Part shown: piece after piece, positions 11,615 through 23,489 of the stretch
Numbering within the stretch: the first letter of the stretch is position 1
Layout of the letters: every line of letters begins with the position of its first letter
NCBI GenBank assembly: GCA_030549495.1
Contig: JAUIRK010000787.1
Location: 1-64,000 of the forward strand
Direction of reading: 5' to 3'
Source: Nectonema munidae
Lineage: Eukaryota; Nematomorpha; Nectonematoida; Nectonematidae
Length of the DNA stretch: 64,000 nt
Notes under the pieces: model-generated
The model's input: the letters and a program-made list of their open reading frames with translations, nothing else
What the model was told of the DNA's origin: nothing
Databases searched by the model: none
Made by a program: the position numbers and the translations under genes

Positions 11615-14600
11615 GTAAGCTCCTTCACTTAATCTAAATCACACTGCTTCATTTTACTCGCTAAATAAGACTTCGACTATTTTAACTTTTTTTAGAACTT
11701 TTCATATTTTCCCGACCTTACCATGAAGTTTATGCATTTCCACTTAAAAACGTTTATTTTGGCCAACGGTAGTAAGCAACCTAATCCAGATGATAAAAGC
11801 ATTCATCACTTGTATCATACTTCTCCCCACAATTGAAATATGAAACTATTAACTATAGTTATATAGACGAAAAGAAACGGATAAAAATTTGTTCACTAGA
11901 ATATTTCGGCTCTCTTGAAACTTTTTATACTAAACCAAGAAATCACACACGCACCACTTGAAGACTGGAAGTTAAGTTGTTGTGTTGATGAAAGGATGTT
12001 TAGGAGATACGAGCAAAGTTGTAAAAAGGGAGGATTAGTATTTATGGATTTCAAAAGTCTAATCAGAAGAGGAATACGTTCAATCGCATCACGATATGCA
12101 GTCTCACAAAAGTGCTATCCTTATCCCGACAGCTATATACCATGCAGATTTTACTCTACATTTTTAAAGTGGCGTGTCTGTGTTTTCTTGTTTAAGTTGA
12201 AAAAGGTTCAAAAGAACGAAAATATTCTGGTGCATAAATTCTTCTATATACGTATAGTGAACTGTTCATCGTATCTCACTATAGAAATGACTACGCTTAA
12301 GCATCACTCACCTTCCATTAGTTATCCTCATGTTTAGCCACATTTATAATGTAAAATTAAAACTCGTTCTAAATGTGTTTGGTTGGTTCAATGGCGTGCC
12401 AAAGAATATGATAGTCGGTCTTGACCTTTGTCTGCGGTGAAATATCATTGCAGTCTTTTTGTCTTGAAAAGTTAATAAATTTCCCTGTATTCTTTCAGCT
12501 CTAGAAGGCCCTAGTGATTTTGAAGGTCAAGGCCATACCAAGGTTTCCTTATCCAGTTCCTTTCCTCACCAAATCCTTTCTACGATGTTCTTTCGAAATT
12601 CTTCCCCAAATTCAGTTCGGAAGAGTGGAAAAAATTTCAACTACTTCACAAATAAATTTCGCTCGAAAGCTGAAAATTGGCGCGAAAAGATGACGATTGT
12701 TTCCGAGAGCCGAACGAAGTGTCGCCAAGAACTTGTATCAAAGGATGACTGCATCAAAAAGCTCTCACAATTGAAACACTTTTCTCCACTTCTTTCCGAA
12801 AATTTTCGCAGAAATTCCCTTCCTCCCATCAAAGAATCCTTCAGCAAAAATTCGTCTCCACTTCCTCCAGGAATCGATACGGACGCGGTAAAAACATACA
12901 TATGTGATCTTAGATCCTCTTCTAATAATAATTAATCTTCTATTCATGATCTTTTCACTTTTTTATTCCTTCTTATAAAATAGTACTTCTCTTTCCAGTG
13001 TAATGCAATTTTGTACATTTGAAGCAGATGTTTTTCATTTGTTGGGACGTCGGTGTTATACTGGTCCTCAAAAGGGTTATAAAGAGAGAACATTTGCATT
13101 TAGGAGCAATCTATCCTGAATAAGCATGCTTTAGTCACATGTTGTGTATCTTTGACCTATTTATAGTGATTTTTTGTTTTATTGGAAAAAATGATGTTTA
13201 AATATATACTCATTTTTACGAAAATGTTTATTTTTAATCTTCATTAACTAAAAAAGGTTTACAGATTCCAGTCTAAAAATTTCATTTATTTGAAATTTTC
13301 AATTAATTAAAAAAAAAATTTTGTAAATTTTTTTCCATGTTCAATTTTTTACGCGGAAGAAATTTACATTTTCTTAAAACTCTGAGTTTAACACCACTTA
13401 TTATAACGAAGGCATTCTTGGAAGAAAACTTTTATTTTTTAACTAAAAAAATTATTTATATAAATTAGATTATAAAAAATTTACATCGTTTTGCTTCTAT
13501 CTATTTAAAATACACGGATTTAAATTGAAAGCAAAATTGATGTGGATTCTAATTTTGAATGAAAAGGGGTAAATTTCGTTCTTCAAATTGGTTTCAGTGT
13601 ATTTCTCCTTAATTTTAAAAATATCTTTTGAGCATATTCAATCATTTTATTCACAAACGGTTATTGATGCTGTAGCTTTTTTGTATTAAATACAAAAATA
13701 GCTATAACAAATTAATATTGAATATTGATTTTTTATAAGGAAAATTTTATCCCAATGTGTATACAGTAGACCCTCGTTAAGTCGAACTACATGGGGGAGA
13801 AGGGTGTCCCACTATGCCGATTGTCCGACATAACAGAGGGTCTACTATATATATATATGTGGTAGAAAAAAATATTTCAAATTGGACAGCCACAACAAGC
13901 TTTGGAATAATGTCAAAATTTAGAATGACTGCGAACTACCTATGGAGTAAAAAAATAAAATGGCTGCTTGTAAGCCAAAGCAAAATTAAAAAAGTCAAAG
14001 AAAATGCCCGCTTGTAAGCCTATGAAGGCAAGCATTTGTATTCTCGGTCACGGTCCGACTTACCCGATATCCGAGTTAACGAGAGTTAACGAGTTATGCG
14101 TAGAACTAGTCTGCAGGTACTCAGATAAGAGATACTTTTAAAACAGGTATCAATATATGTTCTACCTAATTATATCAGCTTAATTTTTTTACGCTTAGCT
14201 AAAAAAATTTTTTTCATTGTTCATAAAAGATACAAACTCAAATTGAAAGATAAATTTATATGCTGTTAAAATGTAAATGAAACTAAAATTAAAACTTTAT
14301 ATTATTAGTTTTATCTTAATTTTGAAGTGATTATTTCTACTTTTTTTCCTCAAATATTAAAATTGTTTTTGAGACTGACTATTCAACTATTTTATTCACA
14401 AAACGTAATTGCTGTTGTGTTTTTGTATCAATTCGAAAAACACTTAAAACCGAGAAAAAAGCAAACTAAAATTGGGTATTTTTTTATTACTAAAACGAAA
14501 TTAAAGATGCATGCATGCTGACAATCCTTTTAAGAATAAATTTATTTAATTTGATTCAAGGCTATCACGAAATAAATCTAACTAAGTTCATAGAAATTTT

Positions 14601-15138
14601 TATATCCTCTTGGTTAGGCTCGACAAATGTACTAGTAATGGAAACGTAGTACCATATGATTCCGTCATCCTTGCCTCGATTCCCCATTGTGACATCTCTC
14701 ACTCTGTCCAATTAAAGATGATTGATTTCTCGTGTGCAACACCGTACCGACAATTAAAAAATATATCTGTTTTCTTCTCTATTTAACTTTTTATACCTTT
14801 TTTCTACCCAATCGAATCCAATCCAAATAATATTTAAGGTTGGCAAGTTGTTTGCGCGGTATTGTGATCACCTCAACGTGTGTGCAAAATCCGTCTCCTT
14901 TGATCAAAATCTCATCATTGACCGACTCATCTCCATCGACGAAGAGTGCAAAATGACTTTCAAATATCTAACGCACCAAATTGCGGACTTGAAAGCGGAT
15001 CTACAGAATAAATTCCTTGCCATTGAAAACTCCTTCCATTCTCTCTCCGACTTGAAATCCTTGCTGGAAAATTCGGAACGCTCTTTAGAGGAACTGAGTG
15101 GCCTTCTTGATTCCATAGAAGCAACGCCATCTGTTTAG
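11428..15138 (+). CDS. BORCS5: BORC complex subunit 5 (myrlysin/lyspersin), three exons
   Basis: BORCS5 is the N-myristoylated subunit of BORC, the eight-subunit complex on the cytosolic face of lysosomes that recruits Arl8 and, through it, kinesin. Exons: 11428-11614, 12499-12887, 14839-15138; total 876 bases, 291 residues. Splice sites are GTAAGC/CAG (phase 1) and GTAAAA/AAG (phase 0). The protein starts MGSEQS, the same as vertebrate BORCS5, with Gly2 ready for myristoylation. The first ATG follows an in-frame TGA at 11407. Exon 3 opens with LFARYCDHLNVCAKSVSFDQN (split here as LFARYCDHLN + VCAKSVSFDQN), matching the vertebrate RYQDHLHQCAEAVAFDQN block, then a coiled-coil region. Exon 2 contains LKHFSPLLSEN, like the human FQPLL segment. 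At 291 residues it is about 95 longer than human, all of it Ser/Pro/Lys-rich sequence before the conserved part. Poly(A) signal AATAAA at 15233. Confidence 0.9.
11615..12498. other. BORCS5 intron 1
   Basis: It contains a 140-codon open frame (11915-12337) with no recognisable homology; see findings. No mobile element was recognised. Confidence 0.7.
12499..12887 (+). CDS. BORCS5: BORCS5 exon 2
   Basis: Encodes residues 63-192. Acceptor is TTCTTTCAG, donor is GCG|GTAAAA. The exon is Ser, Lys and Arg rich, with KLSQLKHFSPLLSENF near its end corresponding to the human segment just before the helical domain. The rest is not alignable by eye and is probably disordered. Confidence 0.85.
12888..14838. 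other. BORCS5 intron 2
   Basis: AT-rich sequence with a pogo/Tigger-type MITE at 13764 and a related end piece near 14045-14100. Nothing else was recognised. Confidence 0.7.
13764..13847. mobile_element. pogo/Tigger-like MITE (84 bp, near-palindromic)
   Basis: It starts TA|CAGTAGACCCTCGTTAAG and ends with the near-complement GACATAACAGAGGGTCTACTA|TA. The ends fit pogo/Tigger termini with a TA target duplication, although the following (TA)n makes the right TA ambiguous. A second pogo-like end piece ('ccgatatccgagttaacg') lies at about 14070-14085 in opposite orientation, so the small palindrome may be a remnant of a longer element reaching about 14115. Confidence 0.65.
14839..15138 (+). CDS. 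BORCS5: BORCS5 exon 3 (conserved helical domain)
   Basis: Encodes residues 193-291 and the stop. The exon begins VGKLFARYCDHL and carries the family signature with VSFDQN at residues 211-216, followed by heptad-like helices (ISIDEECKMTFKYL, IADLKADLQNKFLAIENS, SERSLEELSGLLDSIE). These form the coiled coils that pack into BORC. It ends EATPSV. Confidence 0.92.
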   Translation, partial: VGKLFARYCDHLNVCAKSVSFDQNLIIDRLISIDEECKMTFKYLTHQIADLKADLQNKFLAIENSFHSLSDLKSLLENSERSLEELSGLLDSIEATPSV

Positions 15139-15232
15139 CCTTTTCCTACAGAAATACCATCTTAAAATGACATTTCATTCTTAACATGGATTTTTGATCA
15201 TAGTCTCATTTCACAACAATTTACCGTTACTC

Positions 15233-15238
15233 AATAAA
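15233..15238 (+). terminator. AATAAA poly(A) signal of BORCS5
   Basis: The hexamer lies 95 bases after the stop codon at 15138, a normal distance, and no other copy is nearer. Confidence 0.6.
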
Positions 15239-15249
15239 AGGCTCTTTGA

Positions 15250-16180
15250 AGTCTTTCAGCGCTTCCAAAGAGAACAAACTTAATAGTATTATAAATCAAT
15301 AATTGTAAAAAAAACGCTCAATTTTTTCAAAAATTAGTTAAAAAAATATATCAAAACGTATATCAAATTTCTGCTCCTATCAGATTCCATTCACGATCGC
15401 CATAAACAAAAGTTATTTTATGATGATGAGTAAAAAAAGTATCTTCTTGCTGCATTTTTTATTAAAAAGCCTAAAGTTATGCTTACCACAAATATAACAA
15501 ATAAGAAATCTATGCTTGATTGATTAATTTAAATATAATTTCCTTTTTTTTCTTTGAATGTTTCAGAAAAATCGATGTGGTGCTTAAACAGTTTTAGCTG
15601 TATGATGTAGGAAAAGTATTTTTTGAGCAAAACATTTTCTAAGTTTTCTTGCATTTTTACCCTGGAAAAAGAGTAGGTAGTCAAACACTGCATTACCTGA
15701 AAGTATTTTGCTTTGGATGCGAGACTAAATTTTGAAATGAACATTTGTTTTCGAAAACTGCACTAACCTATTTTATGCAAACCTTGATTAAGACCGCATC
15801 GCCATATTTTTTAAATATTTCTTGAACCCCCTCTTATTTTTTGTATTAGCCTACAATTTCAAAATTCCGTCTCTGGATGTTTTGGAATTTTTAAGATAAT
15901 TATAGCTTTCTTCGTTTTCGAATCTTATTTGAGATTAATCATCCCCCACCCACTATTTTTCTCAATTCAACTTTTCCTTAATATGCTCAAATTTATTCCC
16001 AATATAACTTCACCTTCCTTAGATTGGATTGTATTTTCTGACTTTTTACTTTTATGATTAGCTTTAAGATAATAATCTATTCGTGGGGTGAATTTTTAAA
16101 CAACACTGTAAAATCATGGTACTATTGACTTTTATACTTTGCATGGTTGTATTTGTTTCTTTTTACTCTTGTTACATTTA
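15250..16180. other. Intergenic DNA, nothing recognised
   Basis: AT-rich with scattered short frames. No exon that would join the frame at 16182 could be recognised. Confidence 0.45.
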
Positions 16181-16181
16181 G

Positions 16182-16423
16182 CATTCGATTTTAAGTACGC
16201 ATCCTGGATCGTTGATTTCCAAAGTCTGGGTAAATTAGTTCCTGTGTGCTATGAGAGTTGTTTAGGGAAGCGAATTTTCTATGCGGCGATTCACAAACTA
16301 AATTTAATTAAATACAAATTGAAAAGTGAAGAGTTGACATTTGACTTGTTAAAGCTGGTTGCACGGGCACAGGTGGAATCGTATTCGGGAGTCCGAAATT
16401 TTAAAGAGAAACGATTTCGATAA
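16182..16423 (+). CDS. Unidentified exon-like reading frame
   Basis: A strong acceptor (pyrimidine tract then TTACATTTAG at 16172-16181) is followed by an open frame of 80 codons ending in TAA. It enters with one base supplied by an upstream exon. The text includes YASWIVDFQSLGKLVPVCYE, GKRIFYAAIHKLNLIKYKL and LTFDLLKLVARAQVESYSG. Balanced amino-acid use, few Asn/Lys runs and lower AT content than the flanks suggest real coding sequence, probably the last exon of a gene whose earlier exons I did not find. I do not recognise the family. It could also be a transposase or LINE fragment. A perfect hairpin and a MITE follow downstream. Confidence 0.4.
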
Positions 16424-16468
16424 AACGGAAAAGAAGACTCATAGTTAGTTGTTGTTGTTGTTAGCCCC

Positions 16469-16501
16469 TAGATTATACTATCTCTAAATTAGTATAATCT
16501 A
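16469..16501. repeat. Inverted repeat, 12-bp arms
   Basis: TAGATTATACTA at 16469 is the exact complement of TAGTATAATCTA at 16490, with a 9-base loop. It lies 46 bases after the stop of the unidentified exon, immediately before the piggyBac-type MITE. Confidence 0.7.
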
Positions 16502-16510
16502 TCAGTTTAA

Positions 16511-16640
16511 CCCATTTAAGACCAAGCAAAGCAGACGATATCTAAAAAAACGCAGACGATTTATATTCAAAGTCATTGAAAAAAGCAGACGAAGATGAAA
16601 TTACTTATGTTCCAAAATAGGAACATTGGTCGTAAATGGG
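16511..16640. mobile_element. piggyBac-type MITE (130 bp), complete copy 1
   Basis: It is flanked by TTAA on both sides (16507-16510 and 16641-16644). The ends are inverted repeats beginning CCCATTTAAGACCAA on the left and ending TTGGTCGTAAATGGG on the right. TTAA targets with C-rich ends are the hallmark of piggyBac elements. The 130-bp body includes 'gcagacgatttatattcaaa' and is nearly identical to the copy at 46651. It has no coding capacity, so transposition must have depended on an enzyme made elsewhere. Confidence 0.85.
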
Positions 16641-16864
16641 TTAAAACAGCTTTGTTTAAACTAAGAAAGTATTTCCATAAAAGCAAGTACTCTCCGGGAA
16701 AAGTGTAGAATTTTGTTACACTTTGGCAGGAGCAGCGATAAACCAGTGTAATTTCAGCCAACCCGCAAAAATCCACCATAAGGTACTGCTGGCTTTTTGC
16801 AGGCTTCTACATATGGCTAGAAATAATATAAATATATTTATGATAATAATAATATAATACATAA

Positions 16865-17230
16865 TACATGTAAATGGGTCAGATCCAAGCTTCTGCTAAA
16901 CGGTTTCCCCACAAAGTAAGTAGGTTAACTATTTTGCGTGGCTTTGACCATAAGTGAATGGGTTTGAGTGTCGTGAAAATATGTGGGCAGTTAAATAAAT
17001 GATAAGTGTTGTGTGGATGCTGATTGCAAACTGGACAGAGTGGATTTGTATGTGTTTTTGGATTTATCTTGTGAGGATATTCGCCGAGCAATGGTGACTT
17101 GTTGGCTCTAAGTTGAGCAAGTGTATGTCTTAATTTAATTGATAGTGTTCTTCATATGTGTCGATTTTTGGTGGAGGAATATTTATGAGCTTGTTATGTT
17201 TGAGTGTGGAGAACTTGTAGTCAGTTTTTT
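16865..17230 (-). mobile_element. LINE C-terminal fragment with CPVC zinc region
   Basis: The minus strand reads IKLRHTLAQLRANKSPLLGE, then NPLCPVCNQHPHNTYHLFNC, then IFTTLKPIHLWSKPRKIVN. This is the usual C-terminal signature of one class of non-LTR retrotransposons (LAQLRSG..L..Y, CP.C...PH.T.HLF.CP..PT.L...LW..P). Only this tail is present, as expected from 5'-truncated retrotransposition. It is about 70-100 codons, with earlier parts in a broken frame. Confidence 0.85.
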
Positions 17231-17239
17231 TTGTAAGTA

Positions 17240-18664
17240 TTAAAAATAATTTTTTCAAGTTCAAACTTCAAATAATGAAAAAAAGTTTAAACCTTGTAAG
17301 TTGGTTACTTTTTCTCCCAATTCGCGTTCTCGATTTTAGGTTAATATAAAGTATGCGTGAAAGGCAATACTATTATTGATATTTGTATTTTTGTTTTCAA
17401 GCCTGGCATATAATCACATTTTTCGGTATGTATTTTAAAAAGCGTTTTTTAAACATATTATGAATTATAAAAAAATTTATATATTTTTTTTAAATTTGAA
17501 CCATCTAACTGAATTTAACTAACTAGCTGTGAATTGCCCCGTGTCAAATCGTTTTGGGGCAAAGTGTCAAATTATGTCATTTATGTCTTATCACTGGTGA
17601 AATTATGATTTTGATATAATTACATTATTGATAGTATCTCTCATTTTCTCTACATCATTTAAAGATAAAAGATTTTATGTCCTAATTGTAGTGATATATA
17701 ACTAGTCTATTTTTAAGAAAGCATGCTTTCAAGAACTTTAGAAATGCTCACACTCAAGATGATATGTGATCGCCATTTTCAATGAGTAAAGATCGATGAT
17801 TCTTTTTAATATTATTATCATTGTGCATTGTGCTATTGCTGTGAGAATTTTTCACGCTGAAAAGAATGAGAAAAGTAGGCCATTTTTAAACTAAAACGGC
17901 GTCAATAATGTCACATTCATCTTTTAAAAATATTGAAATACTTTGCCGCATCTCGCAATTAAAAGAGGTATAATTGAATTAGGATGGAGTTATTCTTTTT
18001 TTCATTAATATCATATCTCACCACATCCTCTAATAATAGTAATAATAATGATGATAGTCAATCAGCAATCAAAGAAATGCTTGAGAGCTGCTTTGCTCAA
18101 CCAGCGAATATGATTTTAGAAATTTTTTATCTGATTCAAACAATACTTCTTGAGCAAGCGTTGAAAAGAAGTGGATCTTGAAGGATGTGATGCAGTATAC
18201 TCATTTTTCAAAAACTAACTTAATCTTCACTTTTTTTGTGAAAAATCTCTACAGCTACAGATGAAAGAGTTTCAATAAAGCGCATTAAGACCAGCATAGA
18301 CGTTGACTAATCATTTCCAAAATAGGCGTAATTCATAAAAAGCATTTTGAAAAGTCACTTTTTTATTCAATTCATTCATATTTTTTGATGCCTAGGATTA
18401 TTTCAAAAAAATATCAGTACATGAAGAAATTTGGAACATTTTAAAATTTTGCCTTTTTTTTGTGCCAATTTCTTCTTTATTTGTATTTTCAATTCTTTTT
18501 TAATTTCTATTTTTTCGCCCCGATAAATCCAGTTTAAAAACTTTTTAAATGAATGGTACATATGTTTTCCGATTCACAAAAAAGATCGCGTCACCTAATA
18601 AATAATATTACAAAGCTACAACTTTACACTAAAAATTTGGATTATGGAATCCGAGATTTTAGAG
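17240..18664. other. Intergenic DNA, nothing recognised
   Basis: AT-rich, with short frames only. No terminal repeats or splice-supported exons were seen. Confidence 0.5.
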
Positions 18665-18964
18665 CAGGTATCGGCAAACTTTTTACTCGTCGACCCCTTC
18701 ATAGAACATTTGTCTTCACATTGACCCCCACCCCACATAGAAATGTTTCATAAAAGCATTAATCAATGTCAACAATTATGAGAGAAATAGAAACCAAAAC
18801 TATACAATGTGCTAAACTATGTTTTCAAAGAAAAAGGAGATTTATTACTGCTATAAAGTAAAAAAAACCAAAGAACAATTTTGGTAAGTTTTTCTATCTT
18901 ATCGACTACTAAAAATCTGTTATGGACCCCCAGGGGTCGATATCAACCACTTTGCCGACCCCTG
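18665..18964. mobile_element. hAT MITE, 300 bp
   Basis: The element starts CAGGTATCGGCAAAC and ends GTTTGCC-like (ACTTTGCCGACCCCTG), giving imperfect inverted repeats (CAGG..TCGGCAAA). It is flanked by TTTTAGAG on the left (18657-18664) and TTTCAGAG on the right (18965-18972), a 7 of 8 match. An 8-bp target duplication with CAGG ends is typical of hAT transposons. No transposase is encoded. Confidence 0.8.
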
Positions 18965-18972
18965 TTTCAGAG

Positions 18973-21193
18973 GGATAAGAGGTGGAGTCGGTTCCCTAAT
19001 AAAGTTTAGTGGCTGGAATCGGAATTTTTTTTTATTAAGAAGTTTTGTTTTGCTCTTCTTCAGTTTAGTAGTTTGCGCATTTGGAGGAAATTTTTTATTT
19101 TATTTGAGTCGTAATTATTATAATTGACTAAAATATTATAATTTTATTTAATCGTAATAATATTTTCTACTGGATTTCTTTAAAACCGAATTCAACTTAT
19201 ATTTCATTGAAAGTGTCAAATTTGCCTCTTAAAACGAAAAAAAAACTTAAACCGTCCATGAATTTGACAAGGATGTTTAAAATGTAAAAGAAAGTTAAAA
19301 AAATTTTTTTTTTCTTTTTGTAAATGAAGTTTTCGATATATATATTCAAACATTATATATTTAAAATTTTTTATTAATTAAAAAATTTTTTTTTTGTTAT
19401 TTTCTTGATATTTTTAAAAGTTAAGATCGGGATTAATTATTTCTAAAATTTTGATGAGAAAGTAGATTTTTTATGTTTTTTTTTCAAAATATTTCGAGAC
19501 AAATTAATTTTTGGGCATCTTTTACTTTGTAGAATTCGATTCTGAAATTTTAACCAAAATCCCAACTAACTTGTAAATGGCTGAAATCATCATTCTTAAA
19601 CAAGAGATACTACTGAAACATATTTAAAAATTATCCTCTTTTGGCATCTTGCTTTAAAAAGTCTGCCCCAATCAATCATACAAAAAGGGTAAAATGAAGC
19701 AAAAATGTTTCGATGAAAACTCCCATCCTTTGAGTCTCTCTCTCTATTCATGTAGAAAAGAATTCTTGCATCGTCCTTTGGATTTTGCTACTTTTTTTTA
19801 TTTTCGGATAAGCAAATAACTTTTTCTACTTTTTACCTTCTTGATTCAAGTAACTATTTCAATAAGACTCCTAATCTTTGAGACTAAACTTTTACTAAAA
19901 CTTTAAAGGAATTAACTAATTCAGAGTTAATTTTTTTTATGGGACTTTACAAATGTAAAACGAGTAATGTTGCTTTGCTTTGTCTGAAGAGTAATGCTTC
20001 CTTAGAAAATGCTAAAAATATATGCATAAATTCGGATACAATTCAAATATAAAACATCCAAAAAATATACTTAAAAACATATTGCGAGCCATATCCTAAA
20101 AAGAACTTTCTAAGTTATAGAGCAAAAAACTTAACATCAAAGATAAACTTTCCGTTTGGAGTTACTGACTCTCATCAAAATATAATTTAATCCCAATTTT
20201 AGAGCAAATATTGAATTTATAGTATAAAAAAATACGTTGATTGACAGCTGACATATTTGTAATACTATTTTGAAGATAACACTTCACATTATACCGTTAT
20301 ATAGAACGAATATTTTAATTTTCGTAGGAAAATTAGCTTTAACAAGAGATTATTACTCCCAAGTCAATCAACAGAGGAATTTGATTGACAGTTGTGTTTG
20401 ATAATAATAATAATAATAATCTTTAAAAATGCTTATCTGATTTAAAAATAAGTCATTTTAATCGATTCACCATAATTACAAAAAGGAACATGAAACAAGG
20501 GAAATAGAATTTTGGCAAAAATAAGTCTACAATTAATTATTATGCTTTGTGATGGATGCTGTGAGGAACAATTAGGAGGCAAATAAATCAAACTTTTCTT
20601 TATTGACATCTTATTTTGAGTAACTTTTCTTAGCTCTACTACATTCATGTCTATGCCATGATTGATCTTGGTGATTAATGAAAATCTTCACATTGTTCTG
20701 CCATGTTTTGTCGATTTTATTGTAGAAAATGTTGCTCGATTTGCGCAAAGAAAATTTAGTTTAGGCGAAATCGCTTGCAAATTTGTGAAATATTCATGCG
20801 TGCTGTGGTGATTCCCTCTTTCACTGAATCGATTAGAAATAGGCTATCACTATTATAAACACATGGATGGCTACAGCCCACCTAAATCATTTTTTAATTA
20901 TTACCATTTTCAACAATGATTTCAATGCCATTGTGAAAGATATGTACTTTCGCAAGGGAAAACTTTTTCATGTTGTTTGCTGTTTCACTTCAAATGGAGT
21001 GATTAAGTATTTTGGAAGAAAGTTCTGCCTTCTTATGAGCTATAATTAAAGTGTTCAATTTTTTTGGAAAAGTATTTTAAAAATGACTAAAAGATACTAC
21101 TGTGCCTCAAATAGAGCCTGAAATAATTACAAAATGAATTTATAGCAATCCTCCCTTTCGTATACCTTCACTTCAGAATAAGAAAGAAATGAA
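18973..21193. other. Intergenic DNA, nothing recognised
   Basis: AT-rich, with a short (AAT)n at 20404-20421. The short frames have no recognisable protein character. Confidence 0.5.
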
Positions 21194-21520
21194 ATGATCA
21201 CCATTTCCCACATACAAAAGAAGAATATGAAACTAAAAGAAGAGGCTTTGCCTGAGTTTTCTGCAAGAATTTCTCAATCCCATTGCTACAAGTTTAAATC
21301 TGAAAGTTTTGAAAACAACCACCGCCAAACTTATTTAACACAAAGAGCCTTTGATGATGATTGGAATTCCTTGCCGGGTGGAGTCGTTAATTCTCTTACA
21401 GTCAACGATTTTAAAAACAAACTTGATTCATTTTGGCAGTCTATGGAATATTATATTTTGATATTTAATAGTATGAAGAGGCAAATTTTACAGGCATCTA
21501 CCTCTATTTTGCTTAAATAA
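21194..21520 (+). mobile_element. LINE reverse-transcriptase tail fragment
   Basis: The frame ends with a text typical of the last 60 residues of CR1/Jockey-like LINE proteins: NNHRQTYLTQRAFDDDWNSL, then PGGVVNSLTVNDFKNKLDSF and W. The 'R.F...WNSLP..VV....V..FK..LD.FW' pattern is diagnostic. The catalytic part is missing, as expected for a 5'-truncated insertion. The same tail type occurs at 33636 on the minus strand. Confidence 0.8.
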
Positions 21521-23481
21521 ATATGTTATGGCAAAAAGTTGTGCTTCCATAATCTGTTTAGTCTCGAAGATCCTTACTTTTTTTCAGGAACCGAATGTGA
21601 TCGAAAAGCGTGGCTTAGAGATCAAGTCACATAAGAAAGGACAAAATTGCTCACTTCTTAAATACTGTTCAAAGCTAGCTAGTTATTCAATTAGTTTGTG
21701 TTGAGATTTGTGATTTCTATCAAATTTTTTAAGTATTTTTTGTCATGTAACTCATTGTCGCATTTGTCTCTCCTCTGAATTTCCGCTTGTTATGTCACTC
21801 ATTTGTCATGTCATGGTTTTGATTTGTCACTCATTTGACAACCTTGCTTTAAAGTAGGTGTATATCTAATTAGAGACTAACAATTATTTGTCTTTATCTC
21901 CCGTGTTCAACGTCTTAACTTTTTGAAAATGTCAAAATGTGTGAAAGATGAGTTTTTAGAAGCACAACAAAGTATACAAATGATATTATTTTTCCTCATT
22001 AATTTTATGAATGAATGAGAAACTTAAAGAGGTTATGACAAATAAGGTATTCATTTTGTCTTTTTATTTCCTCAATTCATACGCTTCACATTTCATTTCT
22101 TACAAATATTTTTTCTCCAATTTATGAGATAAAGATGTCCACTCTAAAACTGAAATATAACATACAGAAGTTGGTGTAATTTAACTTTTGGTTAACTTGA
22201 TGAGTTAATTTTTCATTGAACAATGTGAACACTCTCCTGATACTATGTTAAATCCCACTATAACTTGGAAGGATTAGAAATCCATTTTTTAGCTTTTTTT
22301 CTCTCCATTTGTGTTATGTCAAGTCAAACTTGGAGGAGATTTTTATTATATAACACAATTTTACAGCGCTATCTTCAAACAATAAATATCAAATCGAATA
22401 CAAAGGAAAATCTATATGCATAAGGTAGTAGTAGCATGTAATTGGGTATAGGGAATAAAATTATAACACGTTGCCTGGCGTTCTCATCATTTTGGGGTTT
22501 TCGAAGATTGTGACCGGACATTTTGAAGACAAAATCAACTTCTATGCTCAAATTATGTGACAAATTTTATCTACTCCAAGTTTCATGACAAATGGTCCAT
22601 TTTGTTAAATATCCGTTCGTAACAAATTTTGTTAAGATGCTAAATGTCCATTCGGCCAACTGCCCGTGTACCTTTGAATGGTAGTCATCAAAAATTATGA
22701 AGAATTGTCTCCTGTGTCCGAGGTCTTGAGATTTTGCAAGATATGTATTATATTTTTTTTCTTATATTGTTATCATTTTATGTTATAAATTTTTTAGAAA
22801 AAGTTCTGATATTTTTTTGCCGTTCAATGAGAAAATTTTCATTACTTTGATTGACAGCAAAAAATAACCTGTCTTTTTTCAATTTTATTTTGTATTTTGG
22901 AAAGAGCGTTTGGAATTTAAAAAAGAAAATTTAGAAGTAAAAATAGAATATATATATTTTGAAAATATAAAAAAATAAAAAAAAAATTTTGAAAAAAAAT
23001 GCATATATAAAAATTAGCGAACATTTAAATCGAAATCAATGAAACCAATTTTTTGTTTGTGAAATCAATTTTGGAAGGAGGGCGCAAAAGCTAAAAGATT
23101 TTTTGCTTCTTCTGTAAAAGATCTTCTTAATTCACTCTGAAAATGAATATTTTTATAAATCCTAAATAGTGTTTAATAGAAGTTAAAAATCGCGAAAAAA
23201 ATTTTGGAATTCGAAGGACTTCCAAAACAGATGAATGCAAATGAGCAAAAGCTCATCGTCGCTTGTCTTTTAAAATGGGGGAGCACAAATCAACTTTGCC
23301 ATTTTCTTAAAAAGAACTTTCTATCAAAAAGCTCATGCGCATGCCTTATCATATTCACTCTTTTTATCAAAAAATCTTTTTCTCTTCGAAAAAATATTTG
23401 AGTTGAAAGTGTGTAATCAAAATGTTTATTATATCTACAAATATAAAAATAGATATAATGATGATTGACATCGCTTTTATT
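21521..23481. other. Intergenic DNA, nothing recognised
   Basis: A short phrase, 'tgtcactcattt'/'tgtcatgt', recurs around 21735-21842. Otherwise the stretch is AT-rich without repeats or genes. Confidence 0.5.
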
Positions 23482-23489
23482 GTTTAAAC

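Noticed and set aside
12641-12947. Two minus-strand frames over BORCS5 exon 2
   Set aside because: They mirror the codon bias of the real plus-strand exon and lack splice or homology support.
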